Source: Candidatus Segetimicrobium genomatis (GTDB taxonomy: Bacteria; Sysuimicrobiota; Sysuimicrobiia; Sysuimicrobiales; Segetimicrobiaceae). From it: 9,843 nt of DNA. This document shows, piece by piece, positions 1-7,406 of this stretch (position 1 is the stretch's first letter; each line of letters starts with the position of its first letter). The stretch covers positions 1-9,843 of the forward strand of contig VBAN01000337.1 in NCBI GenBank assembly GCA_005882445.1, in the 5' to 3' direction. Below the pieces are notes generated by a model. It saw only the letters and a program-made list of their open reading frames with translations, made no database searches and was not told where the DNA came from. The position numbers and the translations under genes were made by a program.

Positions 1-69
1 CTCGAAGACGAACAGGGGCCGGTTGCGGTCACGGTCCGGGTGTTGGTCGCGGCCGCGGCCGCCGGATAG
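1..69 (+). CDS. C-terminal end of upstream gene, possibly NuoG (partial)
   Basis: Reading from base 1, 22 codons run to a TAG at 67-69. The tail reads LEDEQGPVAV followed by a valine- and alanine-rich end. The gene begins outside the window. It stops 22 bases before the nuoH start and is on the same strand, so it belongs to the same operon. In most nuo operons the gene before nuoH is nuoG, the large iron-sulfur subunit of complex I with a molybdopterin-oxidoreductase fold. The assignment to NuoG is inferred from gene order only; 22 residues are too few to identify a family. Confidence 0.5.
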   Translation, partial: LEDEQGPVAVTVRVLVAAAAAG

Positions 70-91
70 CGGACGGGGGGCGGGACCCGGG

Positions 92-1084
92 ATGCTCACG
101 ACGATCCTTGTGGACGCGATCCGGAGCGCCGTCATCCTGGGAGGCGTGCTGACGGCGTTCGCCTACGTGACGCTCTTGGAGCGCCGCCTGCTCGCCCGCT
201 TCCAGCTCCGGATCGGCCCGAACCGCGTCGGCCCGCTGGGCCTCCTGCAGCCCCTGGCCGACGGCATCAAGCTGATCTTCAAGGAAAGCTTTATCCCGGC
301 TCAGGCCGACCGGCTCGTGTACGTGGTGGCCCCGATCATCACGGTGGTGGCCGCGCTGTTCGTCTACGCCGTGATCCCGATCGGTCCGCCGGTCCGCCTC
401 TTCGGCCGCGAGGTCCCGCTGTACGTCGCGGACGTCAACGTCGGCATCCTGCTGGTCCTTGCCGCCAGCAGCATCGGCGTCTACGGGATCATCCTCAGCG
501 GCTGGGCGTCCGACAGCAAGTACTCCCTCCTCGGCGCGCTCCGCAGCAGCGCCCAGGTCATCTCCTACGAACTGGCCCTGGGGCTCGCCGTGCTCGCGGT
601 CGTGATGATGGCGAACTCGCTCAGCCTGGTCGACATCGTGCGGGCGCAGGCGCACGGCTGGTTCATCACGACGCAGCCGGTCGCGTTCCTCGTGTTCCTC
701 GTCGCGGGGCTGGCGGAAACGAACCGCGCGCCCTTCGATCTCCCCGAGGCCGAACAGGAGCTGATCGGCGGCTACCAGACCGAGTACGGCGGGTTCACGT
801 TCGCGATGTTCTACCTCGGTGAGTACGTCGGGGTGATCACGATGGGGGCGCTGTCGGCGACCCTGTTCTTCGGAGGCTGGCAGGGGCCGGGGCTCCCACC
901 GGTCCTCTGGTTCCTCGTCAAGGTCTTCGCCATGGTGTTCCTCTTCATCTGGATCCGGGCCACGCTCCCCCGGCTCCGCTACGACCAGCTGATGGGGTTG
1001 GGGTGGAAGGTGCTCGTGCCGGTCGGGCTGATCAACCTGGCCGTGACGGCCGTCGTCCTGGTCTGGCGGGGAGGTGCTGTGTGA
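92..1084 (+). CDS. nuoH: NADH-quinone oxidoreductase subunit H (complex I, quinone-site membrane subunit)
   Basis: This 330-residue protein matches the usual NuoH/ND1 length. It is a multi-helix inner-membrane subunit that joins the peripheral arm to the membrane arm and forms much of the quinone-binding cavity. Family hallmarks are visible: RIGPNRVGP followed by LQPLADGIK near residues 40-60, the [12 protein letters not shown] loop near 141-151, and [16 protein letters not shown] followed by GYQTEYGG at 209-234, whose acidic residues lie in the quinone-side loops. I chose the ATG at 92 because it follows a purine-rich stretch (71-90) and begins directly with the first membrane helix. An in-frame start at 23 would add an arginine- and proline-rich tail unlike the family and would overlap the upstream gene. 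It overlaps nuoI by four bases (GTGA), implying translational coupling. Confidence 0.97.
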   Translation: MLTTILVDAIRSAVILGGVLTAFAYVTLLERRLLARFQLRIGPNRVGPLGLLQPLADGIKLIFKESFIPAQADRLVYVVAPIITVVAALFVYAVIPIGPPVRLFGREVPLYVADVNVGILLVLAASSIGVYGIILSGWASDSKYSLLGALRSSAQVISYELALGLAVLAVVMMANSLSLVDIVRAQAHGWFITTQPVAFLVFLVAGLAETNRAPFDLPEAEQELIGGYQTEYGGFTFAMFYLGEYVGVITMGALSATLFFGGWQGPGLPPVLWFLVKVFAMVFLFIWIRATLPRLRYDQLMGLGWKVLVPVGLINLAVTAVVLVWRGGAV

Positions 1085-1569
1085 GCTCGGCCACGCTGGG
1101 GGGGAAGCTCCGGCAGACCTGGGCCGTGGTCAAGGGACTGGGGGTCGTCGGCCGGTACTTGTTCCGGCGGCCCATTACGGTCGGGTACCCGGAACGGAAG
1201 GCGCCGGTGCAGCGGCGATTCAAAGGGCGCCACTACCTCACGCTGTTTGCCGACGGGATGGAGCGGTGCGTGGGGTGCGAGCTGTGCGTGATCGCATGTC
1301 CCAGCCAGTCGATCTACGTGCGCGCGGAGGAGAACGATCCCCTCGCCCCTACGTCGAGGGGGGAGCGGTACGCGGCGGATTTCCAGATCAACATGCTGCG
1401 GTGCATCTTCTGCGGGCTGTGCGAAGAAGCGTGCCCGACCGGGGCGATCGTGCTCGGGCACGACTACGAGCTCTCAGGGTACACCCGCGAGTCCCTGATC
1501 TATACGAAAGACCGCCTGACCGAGCGCTCCCCGGGGGAGTCGGGCCGGGACCCCCACCGGGAGGTCTGA
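1081..1569 (+). CDS. nuoI: NADH-quinone oxidoreductase subunit I (two [4Fe-4S] ferredoxin-type subunit)
   Basis: This 162-residue peripheral-arm subunit carries clusters N6a and N6b, which pass electrons towards N2 and the quinone. It shows two classic 4Fe-4S motifs, CVGCELCVIACP (Cys 63, 66, 69, 73) and CIFCGLCEEACP (Cys 108, 111, 114, 118). Each is C-x2-C-x2-C-x3-C-P, as expected for NuoI/TYKY. The N-terminal part is basic and amphipathic (GKLRQTWAVVKGLGVVGRYLF), as in family members that lie on the membrane surface. I chose the GTG at 1081, which overlaps the nuoH stop in a GTGA and has a GGGGAGGT ribosome-binding site at about 1068-1074. Starts further upstream would run back inside nuoH. 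Confidence 0.97.
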   Translation: MSSATLGGKLRQTWAVVKGLGVVGRYLFRRPITVGYPERKAPVQRRFKGRHYLTLFADGMERCVGCELCVIACPSQSIYVRAEENDPLAPTSRGERYAADFQINMLRCIFCGLCEEACPTGAIVLGHDYELSGYTRESLIYTKDRLTERSPGESGRDPHREV

Positions 1570-2133
1570 GTGGCGGTCCTTTTCGGGGGGGTCGCCTGCC
1601 TGGCGCTCGCCGGAGGGGTGGGCGTGATCGCCTCTCGCCGGCCCGTGCACAGCGTGCTGGCGCTCCTGCTGGTCCTCGGCAGCCTCGCGGTCGACTACCT
1701 GCTGCTCGATGCGCAATTTATCGCCGTGCTGCAGCTGATCATTTACGCCGGCGCCATCGTCGTCCTCTTCGTCTTTGTCATCATGCTCCTCCACGCCCGC
1801 AGCGGGGAGGTGGCCCGGGTCCCCGCGGTGCTGCCGCCGGCCGCCGCCATTCCGGTCTGCGCGGTGTTCGGCCTGATGTTGCTGGTCGTCCTCACCGGCG
1901 CCGCCATTGCTCCCGCCGCGGTCGGACCCGCGTTTGGGACGGTGCAGGAGGTGGGACGGGCCCTCTTCTCCCGCTTCCTCCTGCCGTTTGAGGCGGCCTC
2001 GATCGTGCTGCTGATCGGGATGATCGGCGCGGTGGTCCTGGGCAAGCGCCTGCCGCCCTCCCCCCCGGACGCAGGACGGCCCGCCGAGGGGCCGGGGGAA
2101 GGCCGATCGAAGCGTAGAGTGGAGCTGAGGTAA
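1570..2133 (+). CDS. nuoJ: NADH-quinone oxidoreductase subunit J (complex I membrane subunit, ND6-like)
   Basis: This 187-residue hydrophobic protein has about five predicted membrane helices and is the ND6 homologue of the membrane arm. The hallmark third helix is present: [24 protein letters not shown] around residues 51-74 contains the YAGAIVVLF motif, where a pi-bulge gates coupling between the quinone site and the pump modules. The C-terminal 28 residues are polar and proline- and arginine-rich, a common variable cytoplasmic tail. The start is GTG, immediately after the nuoI TGA with no gap. A GGGAGGT ribosome-binding site sits inside the last codons of nuoI. The gene is followed by a five-base gap to nuoK. 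Confidence 0.95.
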   Translation: MAVLFGGVACLALAGGVGVIASRRPVHSVLALLLVLGSLAVDYLLLDAQFIAVLQLIIYAGAIVVLFVFVIMLLHARSGEVARVPAVLPPAAAIPVCAVFGLMLLVVLTGAAIAPAAVGPAFGTVQEVGRALFSRFLLPFEAASIVLLIGMIGAVVLGKRLPPSPPDAGRPAEGPGEGRSKRRVELR

Positions 2134-2138
2134 GGCCG

Positions 2139-2444
2139 GTGACCGTCCCCGCCCCGTACCACCTGGCGCTCAGCGCCGTCTTGTTCACGCTGGGGATGGT
2201 CGGGGTGCTCGTCCGCCGGTCCGCGCTTGTGGTGTTCATGTCGATCGAGGTGATGCTGAACGCCGTCAACCTGGCCTTCGTGACGTTTGCCCGCCTCCGC
2301 GGCGTCGTCGACGGGCAACTGCTCGTCTTCTTCGTCCTGGTGGTCGCGGCCGTGGAGGTCGTGATCGGGCTCGCGATCATCGTGGACGTCTTTCGCGCCA
2401 TGGAGACGGTGGACGTGGACGACGTGGATCTGCTCCGTGGCTAG
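2139..2444 (+). CDS. nuoK: NADH-quinone oxidoreductase subunit K (complex I membrane subunit, ND4L-like)
   Basis: At 101 residues it is the standard length for NuoK, a three-helix subunit next to NuoJ. Both intramembrane glutamates essential for proton translocation in the family are visible: Glu37 in [12 protein letters not shown] and Glu73 in [13 protein letters not shown], equivalent to Glu36 and Glu72 of Escherichia coli. The C-terminal tail is acidic ([12 protein letters not shown]). The start is GTG at 2139, with GAGG at 2127-2130 as the ribosome-binding site. It is the last gene of the tight HIJK block. A 69-base spacer, the longest in the nuo part of the window, separates it from nuoL. 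Confidence 0.97.
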   Translation: MTVPAPYHLALSAVLFTLGMVGVLVRRSALVVFMSIEVMLNAVNLAFVTFARLRGVVDGQLLVFFVLVVAAVEVVIGLAIIVDVFRAMETVDVDDVDLLRG

Positions 2445-2513
2445 GCGGTCCGCCGGCGGTGAGCGCCGGAACGTTCCCCCCGCGCGGTCCGGGGCCGGGC
2501 GGCGCCCGCCGGC
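2445..2513 (+). promoter_or_regulatory. nuoK-nuoL spacer with two short GC-rich hairpins
   Basis: This is the only spacer over 25 bases within nuoH-nuoN. It contains a perfect 6-bp stem with a 5-base loop (CCGGCG at 2453-2458, loop GTGAG, CGCCGG at 2464-2469). It also has a 5-bp stem with a 3-base loop (CGGGC at 2496-2500, GCCCG at 2504-2508) ending five bases before the nuoL ATG. No clear Shine-Dalgarno sequence is seen before nuoL. The stems could affect RNA stability or nuoL translation, but short GC stems arise easily by chance at this base composition. There is no U-tract, so it is not a convincing terminator. Confidence 0.3.
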
Positions 2514-4415
2514 ATGCTGATTCCGGTCCTCGCGGTCCTCGTCCCCACGCTTCCCCTCGCCGGCTGGGCCCTGAACGGCCTGTGGGGCGGCCGGTTCACG
2601 CGCCGGACCGTGGCGATCGTGGCGTGCGGCGCGGTCGCGGCGGCGTTTGCCGCGGCCGCGCTTTTGCTTTGGCAGATCAGGCTCGCCCCGCCGCCCGGCC
2701 GCGCGCCCGCCGGCGGTCCCTCCTGGATCGTGGACCTCTACTCGTGGATCGGCGCGGGCTCGATCCAGGTCCCCCTGCGCCTGCTCGTCGACCCCCTCTC
2801 GGTCGCGATGGCGCTGGTGGTCGGCGGCGTCGGGTTGCTGATCCACGTCTACTCCGTGGGCTACATGGACGGCGACCCGGGGTGTGCCCGGTACTTCGCC
2901 TACCTGAACCTGTTCATGGCCTCGATGTTCTGGCTCGTGCTCGCCGGCAATCTCGCGGCCATGTTCATCGGGTGGGAAGGCGTGGGGCTGTGCAGCTACC
3001 TCCTCATCGCCTTCTGGTTCACCCGCCCCGCGGCGGCCGCGGCCGGGGTCAAGGCGTTTCTGGTCACGCGGCTGGGGGACGTCGGCTTCCTCCTCGGCAT
3101 CTTTGTGGCGTTTGGCGTGTTCGGGACGACGGACTTTGGGGTGATGACCAGGGACGCCGGCGCGCGGCTCGCGCTCGGCGGCGGCGCCGCGACCGCGCTC
3201 GCGCTCCTCTTGTTTGCGGGTGCCGCCGGAAAATCCGCGCAGCTCCCCCTGTACGTCTGGCTCCCCGACGCGATGGAAGGGCCAACGCCGGTGAGCGCCC
3301 TGATCCATGCGGCGACGATGGTGACGGCCGGGGTCTACATGATCGTCCGGCTGCACGCCGTGTTTCTCCGCGCGCCGGCCGCCATGGATCTCATCGCGGC
3401 CGTGGGGGCGGTCACCGCGATCTTCGCCGCCGCCGCCGCCCTCGTCGAACCCGACCTCAAGCGGGTGCTCGCCTACTCGACGATCAGCCAGCTCGGGTAC
3501 ATGTTTCTCGCGGTCGGGGTGGGGGCGTTCTCCGCCGGGATCTTCCATCTGACGTCGCACGCCTTTTTCAAGGCGCTCCTGTTCCTCGCCGCGGGCGCCG
3601 TGATGCACGCGCTCGGCGGGGAGACCGATATGCGGCGGATGGGCGGGCTGGCGCGGCGGCTGCCGCGCACCACGGCCGCATTTGCCATCGGGGCGCTTGC
3701 GCTCGCCGGGATCCCGCCGCTCAGCGGATTTTTCAGCAAGGACCTCATCCTCTCCGAGGCGTTCCGGGCGCAGGCCTGGTTGTGGGCCGTCGGGGTGGCG
3801 GCCGCCGGGCTGACCGCCGTGTACATCCTCCGGGCATTCGCGCTCACATTCCTGGGAGCCGATCTCCGCGGCGCGGAGGGCACCGCGCACGATCCGCCCC
3901 CCTCGATGGCCGCGCCGATGTGGATCCTCGCCGGGCTCACGGTCGCCGGCGGCGGATTGGGATGGTCGTTCACCCATCCCGGGATCCTGGAGCGGTTCCT
4001 CCTGACGGGTCTGCGGGCGGGCGCCGGGCCGCCCGCTCGGGCCGGGGGAGCGGGGGAGGGGACGCTGGTCGCCGCGAGCGTGCTGGTCGCGGTGGCCGGC
4101 ATCGTGGTGGGGTGGCTCGTGTACGTTCGCCGGAGCCTGCGCGGCGGCGTCCCGGCGCTGGCCGGGCTGCTGAGCCACCGTTTTTATATTGAAGAGGCGT
4201 ACGCGGTCGGGGTGATCGGCCCGGTTCGCGCCCTGGCGCGAGTCGCGGCGGTTGCGGACCGGACCGTGACCGACGCCGCCGTCATGGGGCTGGCCCGCGC
4301 GCTCGGACGCAGCGGGCAGGCACTGCGCGGCCTCGAGACCGGATACCTCCGCCACTACGCCGCCTTCGTCCTTGTGGGTGTGCTGCTGATCCTCGCCTAT
4401 TGGGTGTCGCGCTAG
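2514..4415 (+). CDS. nuoL: NADH-quinone oxidoreductase subunit L (distal antiporter-like proton pump)
   Basis: This 633-residue protein is the large antiporter-like subunit at the far end of the membrane arm, homologous to ND5 and Mrp antiporters. Key ionisable residues of the family are present: Glu155 in GWEGVGLCSYLLI (TM5), Lys240 in AAGKSAQLPLYVWLPDA (TM7), His265 in SALIHAATMVTAGVYM (TM8), Lys353 in SHAFFKALLFLAAGAVMH and Lys409 in SGFFSKDLIL (TM12). After about residue 500 comes a linker, the region of the long lateral helix, and a final hydrophobic helix ending AYWVSR. I chose the ATG at 2514; it starts directly in the first helix, although its ribosome-binding site is poor. Its TAG stop overlaps the nuoM GTG by one base. 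Confidence 0.97.
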   Translation: MLIPVLAVLVPTLPLAGWALNGLWGGRFTRRTVAIVACGAVAAAFAAAALLLWQIRLAPPPGRAPAGGPSWIVDLYSWIGAGSIQVPLRLLVDPLSVAMALVVGGVGLLIHVYSVGYMDGDPGCARYFAYLNLFMASMFWLVLAGNLAAMFIGWEGVGLCSYLLIAFWFTRPAAAAAGVKAFLVTRLGDVGFLLGIFVAFGVFGTTDFGVMTRDAGARLALGGGAATALALLLFAGAAGKSAQLPLYVWLPDAMEGPTPVSALIHAATMVTAGVYMIVRLHAVFLRAPAAMDLIAAVGAVTAIFAAAAALVEPDLKRVLAYSTISQLGYMFLAVGVGAFSAGIFHLTSHAFFKALLFLAAGAVMHALGGETDMRRMGGLARRLPRTTAAFAIGALALAGIPPLSGFFSKDLILSEAFRAQAWLWAVGVAAAGLTAVYILRAFALTFLGADLRGAEGTAHDPPPSMAAPMWILAGLTVAGGGLGWSFTHPGILERFLLTGLRAGAGPPARAGGAGEGTLVAASVLVAVAGIVVGWLVYVRRSLRGGVPALAGLLSHRFYIEEAYAVGVIGPVRALARVAAVADRTVTDAAVMGLARALGRSGQALRGLETGYLRHYAAFVLVGVLLILAYWVSR

Positions 4416-5950
4416 TGGGGCCGCTCACCTGGCTGATCGCGCTCCCCCTGCTCGGCGCCGCGGCCGCGGCCGCGGTGGGCCGGGATCGGGAGCGCGCTCT
4501 GCGGATGGTCGGGCTCGTGACGTCCGTCCTGGTGTTTGCGATCGCGGCCCTGGTCTGGGGGAGGTTCGCGCCGGGCGCGGCGTCGCTCCAGTTCGAGGAG
4601 CACGCTCCCTGGGTCCCGGGCGTCGGCCTGGTCTACCACCTCGGCGTCGACGGCCTCTCGGTCAGCCTGGTGGCGCTCACCGCCCTGCTCTTCCCGCTGG
4701 CGCTCGGGGCCGCGGCGCAGCAGTTGGCAGGGCGCGCGAAGGGGTTCGTGATCACGGCCTTGCTGCTCGAGACCGGCATGCTCGGGACGTTCATGGCCCA
4801 GGACCTCGTCCTGTTCTACGTGTTCTGGGAAGGGATGCTCATCCCGATGTACTTTCTGATCGCGCTGTGGGGGGGCCCAGGGCGGGCGCCCGCGGCGATG
4901 AAGTTCCTCCTGTACACGATGGCCGGGAGCGCGTTGATGCTCGTGGCCCTGGTGGCGGTCGCGTTTGCCGGCGAGCGGATCGCGGGGCGGTTCACCTTCG
5001 ATCTGCCGGCGCTGCTGGCCCGCCCGCTGGGGCTCGGCGGGCCGTATGAGTCCGTGCTGTTTCTGGCGTTCACCGCGGCCTTCGCGATCAAGATGCCGGT
5101 CTGGCCGCTGCACACGTGGCTCCCCGATGCGTACGCGGAAGCCCCCCCGGTCGTCACCATGCTGCTCGCCTCCGTCATGGCCAAGGCCGGCGCGTACGGG
5201 CTGCTGCGGTTCTGCCTCCCGCTCTTCCCGGAGGCGATGCGGGCGTTCGGACCGCTCCTGTCCGTTCTGGCGGTCATCGGCATCCTGTACGGCGGCGCGA
5301 TCGCGTGGGCCCAGGGCGATATGCGCCGGCTGCTGGCCTATGGGAGCATGAGCCATATGGGGTTCATCCTGCTGGGCATCTTCGCGCTCAATCTGCCCGC
5401 GCTGCAGGGGAGTCTCATCCAGATGATCAATCACGGCATCAGCACCGGGGCGCTGTTCCTCATCGCGGGGATGCTGATCGCCCGCACCGGCCGTGCGGAC
5501 ACCGACGGCTACGGCGGCGCCGGGGCGGGCGCGCCGACGCTCGCGGCGGCGGCGATGATCGTCGCCCTGTCCTCCCTGGCCCTCCCGGGCACGAACGGCT
5601 TCATCGGCGAGTTCCTGATCCTGCTGGGGACCTTCCAGGCCCGTCCGGCCGCCGCGGTCCTGGCGGCGTTCGGCGTGGTGGCGGCGGCGGCATATCTCCT
5701 CGCGTTTATCGGCCGCATCTTTCACGGTCCCGTCCGCGACGGCCTCGCATCGATGGGGGACCTCCGCAGAGAGGAACTCGCGATCCTCGTGCCGCTGATC
5801 GCGGTGATCTTCTGGGTGGGCCTGTACCCGCGCCCGCTGCTCGCGCGGAGCGAGGCGACCGTGCGGGCGCTCTTGGCGAACGCCGCGGCCGCGCAGACGG
5901 CGGCACGGCAAGGCCCTCATGTGGCGGCCGGCGGGGGGACCTCCCCGTGA
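4415..5950 (+). CDS. nuoM: NADH-quinone oxidoreductase subunit M (antiporter-like proton pump)
   Basis: This 511-residue protein is the middle antiporter-like subunit (ND4 homologue), in the expected size range. Conserved pump residues are all present: Glu139 in VFWEGMLIPMYFLIALWG (TM5), Lys226 in AIKMPVWPLHTWLPDAY (TM7), Lys257 in SVMAKAGAYGLLRF (TM8), His340 in QMINHGISTGALFL, and Glu399 in NGFIGEFLILLGTF (TM12). A glycine- and alanine-rich loop follows TDGYGG near 363-374. The start is uncertain. GTG at 4415 overlaps the nuoL TAG by one base and gives a normal N terminus (GPLTWLIALPLLG). A TTG at 4400 would add five residues. Neither has a good ribosome-binding site, so coupling to nuoL translation is likely. 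It overlaps nuoN by four bases (GTGA). Confidence 0.96.
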   Translation: MGPLTWLIALPLLGAAAAAAVGRDRERALRMVGLVTSVLVFAIAALVWGRFAPGAASLQFEEHAPWVPGVGLVYHLGVDGLSVSLVALTALLFPLALGAAAQQLAGRAKGFVITALLLETGMLGTFMAQDLVLFYVFWEGMLIPMYFLIALWGGPGRAPAAMKFLLYTMAGSALMLVALVAVAFAGERIAGRFTFDLPALLARPLGLGGPYESVLFLAFTAAFAIKMPVWPLHTWLPDAYAEAPPVVTMLLASVMAKAGAYGLLRFCLPLFPEAMRAFGPLLSVLAVIGILYGGAIAWAQGDMRRLLAYGSMSHMGFILLGIFALNLPALQGSLIQMINHGISTGALFLIAGMLIARTGRADTDGYGGAGAGAPTLAAAAMIVALSSLALPGTNGFIGEFLILLGTFQARPAAAVLAAFGVVAAAAYLLAFIGRIFHGPVRDGLASMGDLRREELAILVPLIAVIFWVGLYPRPLLARSEATVRALLANAAAAQTAARQGPHVAAGGGTSP

Positions 5951-7395
5951 GCACCGCGGACCTGGTCCTCGTCGGGCCCGAGCTCGTGCTGACCATTGCG
6001 GCGGTCGTCGTGCTTCTACAAGATGCGTGGGCCACCGGAGGGGTCCTCGAGCCGCAGACGCCGCGGCCGGCGGCCGTGTGGGGGTCGCTTGCCGCGGTCG
6101 GCCTGGCGCTGGTGTGGGATGTCGGCGGCCGGCGGTGGGGGCCGGCGTTCGGCGGCATGTATGTCCGCGATCAGTTCACGATGATCGCCGATCTCGCGGC
6201 GCTGGCCGCGGCAGGACTCGGCATCCTGCTCTCCTCCGCGTACCTGCCCCGGGTGCGGCTCCCGGCGGGCGAGTACCACGCGCTGCTCCTGCTGGCGACC
6301 GTGGGGGCGATGGTGATGGCGGCCAGCGGATCGCTGATCACGCTTTTCCTCGGCCTCGAGATCCTGAGTTTCTCCCTGTACGTCCTGGCGGCCATCGCGC
6401 GGAGAAGCCGGCGGTCGCTGGAGGCCGGCCTGAAGTACCTGCTCCTCGGCGCGTTCGCCACCGCCTTTTTTGCCTACGGGATCGCGCTCATATTCGGGGC
6501 GACCGGGTCGATCGATCTCCGCGAGATCGGGGCGGCGCGGCCCTCCAGGCTCCTCGGCGCCGGGATCGCGCTCCTCACGGTCGGGCTGGCGTTCGAAGGA
6601 GCGCTCGTCCCCTTCCATGCCTGGGCGCCGGACGTCTACGAGGGCGCCCCGCTCCCGGTCACGGCGTTCATGTCGGTCGTGGCCAAGGTGGGGGCGTTCG
6701 CCGGGCTGCTCCGGGTCTTTCCCCTCGCGCTGGCCCACCTCGCCGGCGTCTGGGGGCCGATGCTGGCGGCGATCGCCGTGGTCACGATGATCTTGGGCAA
6801 CCTCGCCGCGCTGTTTCAAACAAACTTGAAGCGGCTCCTGGCCTACTCCGGCATCGCCCACGCCGGCTATCTCATGATCGGGGTCGCTGCGGGCGGGCCC
6901 GCCGGGACCTGGAGCGTGCTCTTCTATCTCCTGGTCTACGTCGCCATGAACCTCGGGGCGTTCGGCGTCCTGCTGCTGCTGGCGCGCCAGGGGATGGAGG
7001 CGGACCGGGTCGAGGATCTCGCGGGCCTTTCCGGCCGCGCACCCTGGGCCGCGGCCGCCCTGGTGCTGTTCCTGGTGTCGCTCGCCGGCCTGCCCCTGAC
7101 GGCCGGGTTCATCGCGAAGCTGTATCTCTTTCGCGCGGCGCTCGGCGCCCATCAGCCGGTCCCGGCGCTCGTGGGCGTCCTCACGAGCGTCGTCTCCGTC
7201 TACTACTATCTCCGGGTCGCCTCCGCAGCCCTGAGCGGCGGCGCCCCCCAGGCCGTCGCGGTGCTGCGGAACAGGCTCGTCGGGGCCGCGCTCGTGCTCG
7301 CCACCGCCGGAGTGCTCTGGCTCGGACTGTTCCCGGCGGGATTCACCGCGGCAGTGCAGCAGGCCGCACGGCAGGCGGCCGCCGCGGTCAGGTAG
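5947..7395 (+). CDS. nuoN: NADH-quinone oxidoreductase subunit N (antiporter-like proton pump)
   Basis: This 482-residue protein is the antiporter-like subunit nearest NuoK (ND2 homologue). The family signature is clear: Glu138 in FLGLEILSFSLYVLA (TM5), VPFHAWAPDVYEGAPLPVTAFM at 221-242, Lys247 in SVVAKVGAFAGLLRVF (TM8), NLKRLLAYSGIAHAGYLM, and a lysine in TAGFIAKLYLF (TM12). One oddity stands out. The TM7 lysine that normally precedes VPFH (Lys217 in Escherichia coli, usually in AFK) is glutamate here: GLAFEGALVPFH, codon GAA at 6595-6597. The start is GTG at 5947, overlapping the nuoM stop, with a GGCGGGGGGA stretch just upstream as the probable ribosome-binding site. Translation starting further upstream would lie inside nuoM. 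A fixC remnant begins 11 bases after the stop. Confidence 0.96.
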   Translation: MSTADLVLVGPELVLTIAAVVVLLQDAWATGGVLEPQTPRPAAVWGSLAAVGLALVWDVGGRRWGPAFGGMYVRDQFTMIADLAALAAAGLGILLSSAYLPRVRLPAGEYHALLLLATVGAMVMAASGSLITLFLGLEILSFSLYVLAAIARRSRRSLEAGLKYLLLGAFATAFFAYGIALIFGATGSIDLREIGAARPSRLLGAGIALLTVGLAFEGALVPFHAWAPDVYEGAPLPVTAFMSVVAKVGAFAGLLRVFPLALAHLAGVWGPMLAAIAVVTMILGNLAALFQTNLKRLLAYSGIAHAGYLMIGVAAGGPAGTWSVLFYLLVYVAMNLGAFGVLLLLARQGMEADRVEDLAGLSGRAPWAAAALVLFLVSLAGLPLTAGFIAKLYLFRAALGAHQPVPALVGVLTSVVSVYYYLRVASAALSGGAPQAVAVLRNRLVGAALVLATAGVLWLGLFPAGFTAAVQQAARQAAAAVR

Positions 7396-7406
7396 AAACC
7401 CGGCCC

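Noticed and set aside
2459..4192. 577-codon + strand frame overlapping nuoL
   Set aside because: Its translation is an Arg-, Pro- and Gly-rich jumble, whereas the frame starting at 2514 gives a textbook NuoL.
1743..4355. Very long open frame on the minus strand opposite nuoJ-nuoL
   Set aside because: Its translation is rich in Arg, Asp, Glu, His, Gly and Pro with no recognisable domain, a typical antisense shadow of GC-rich membrane-protein genes. The + strand genes are certain.
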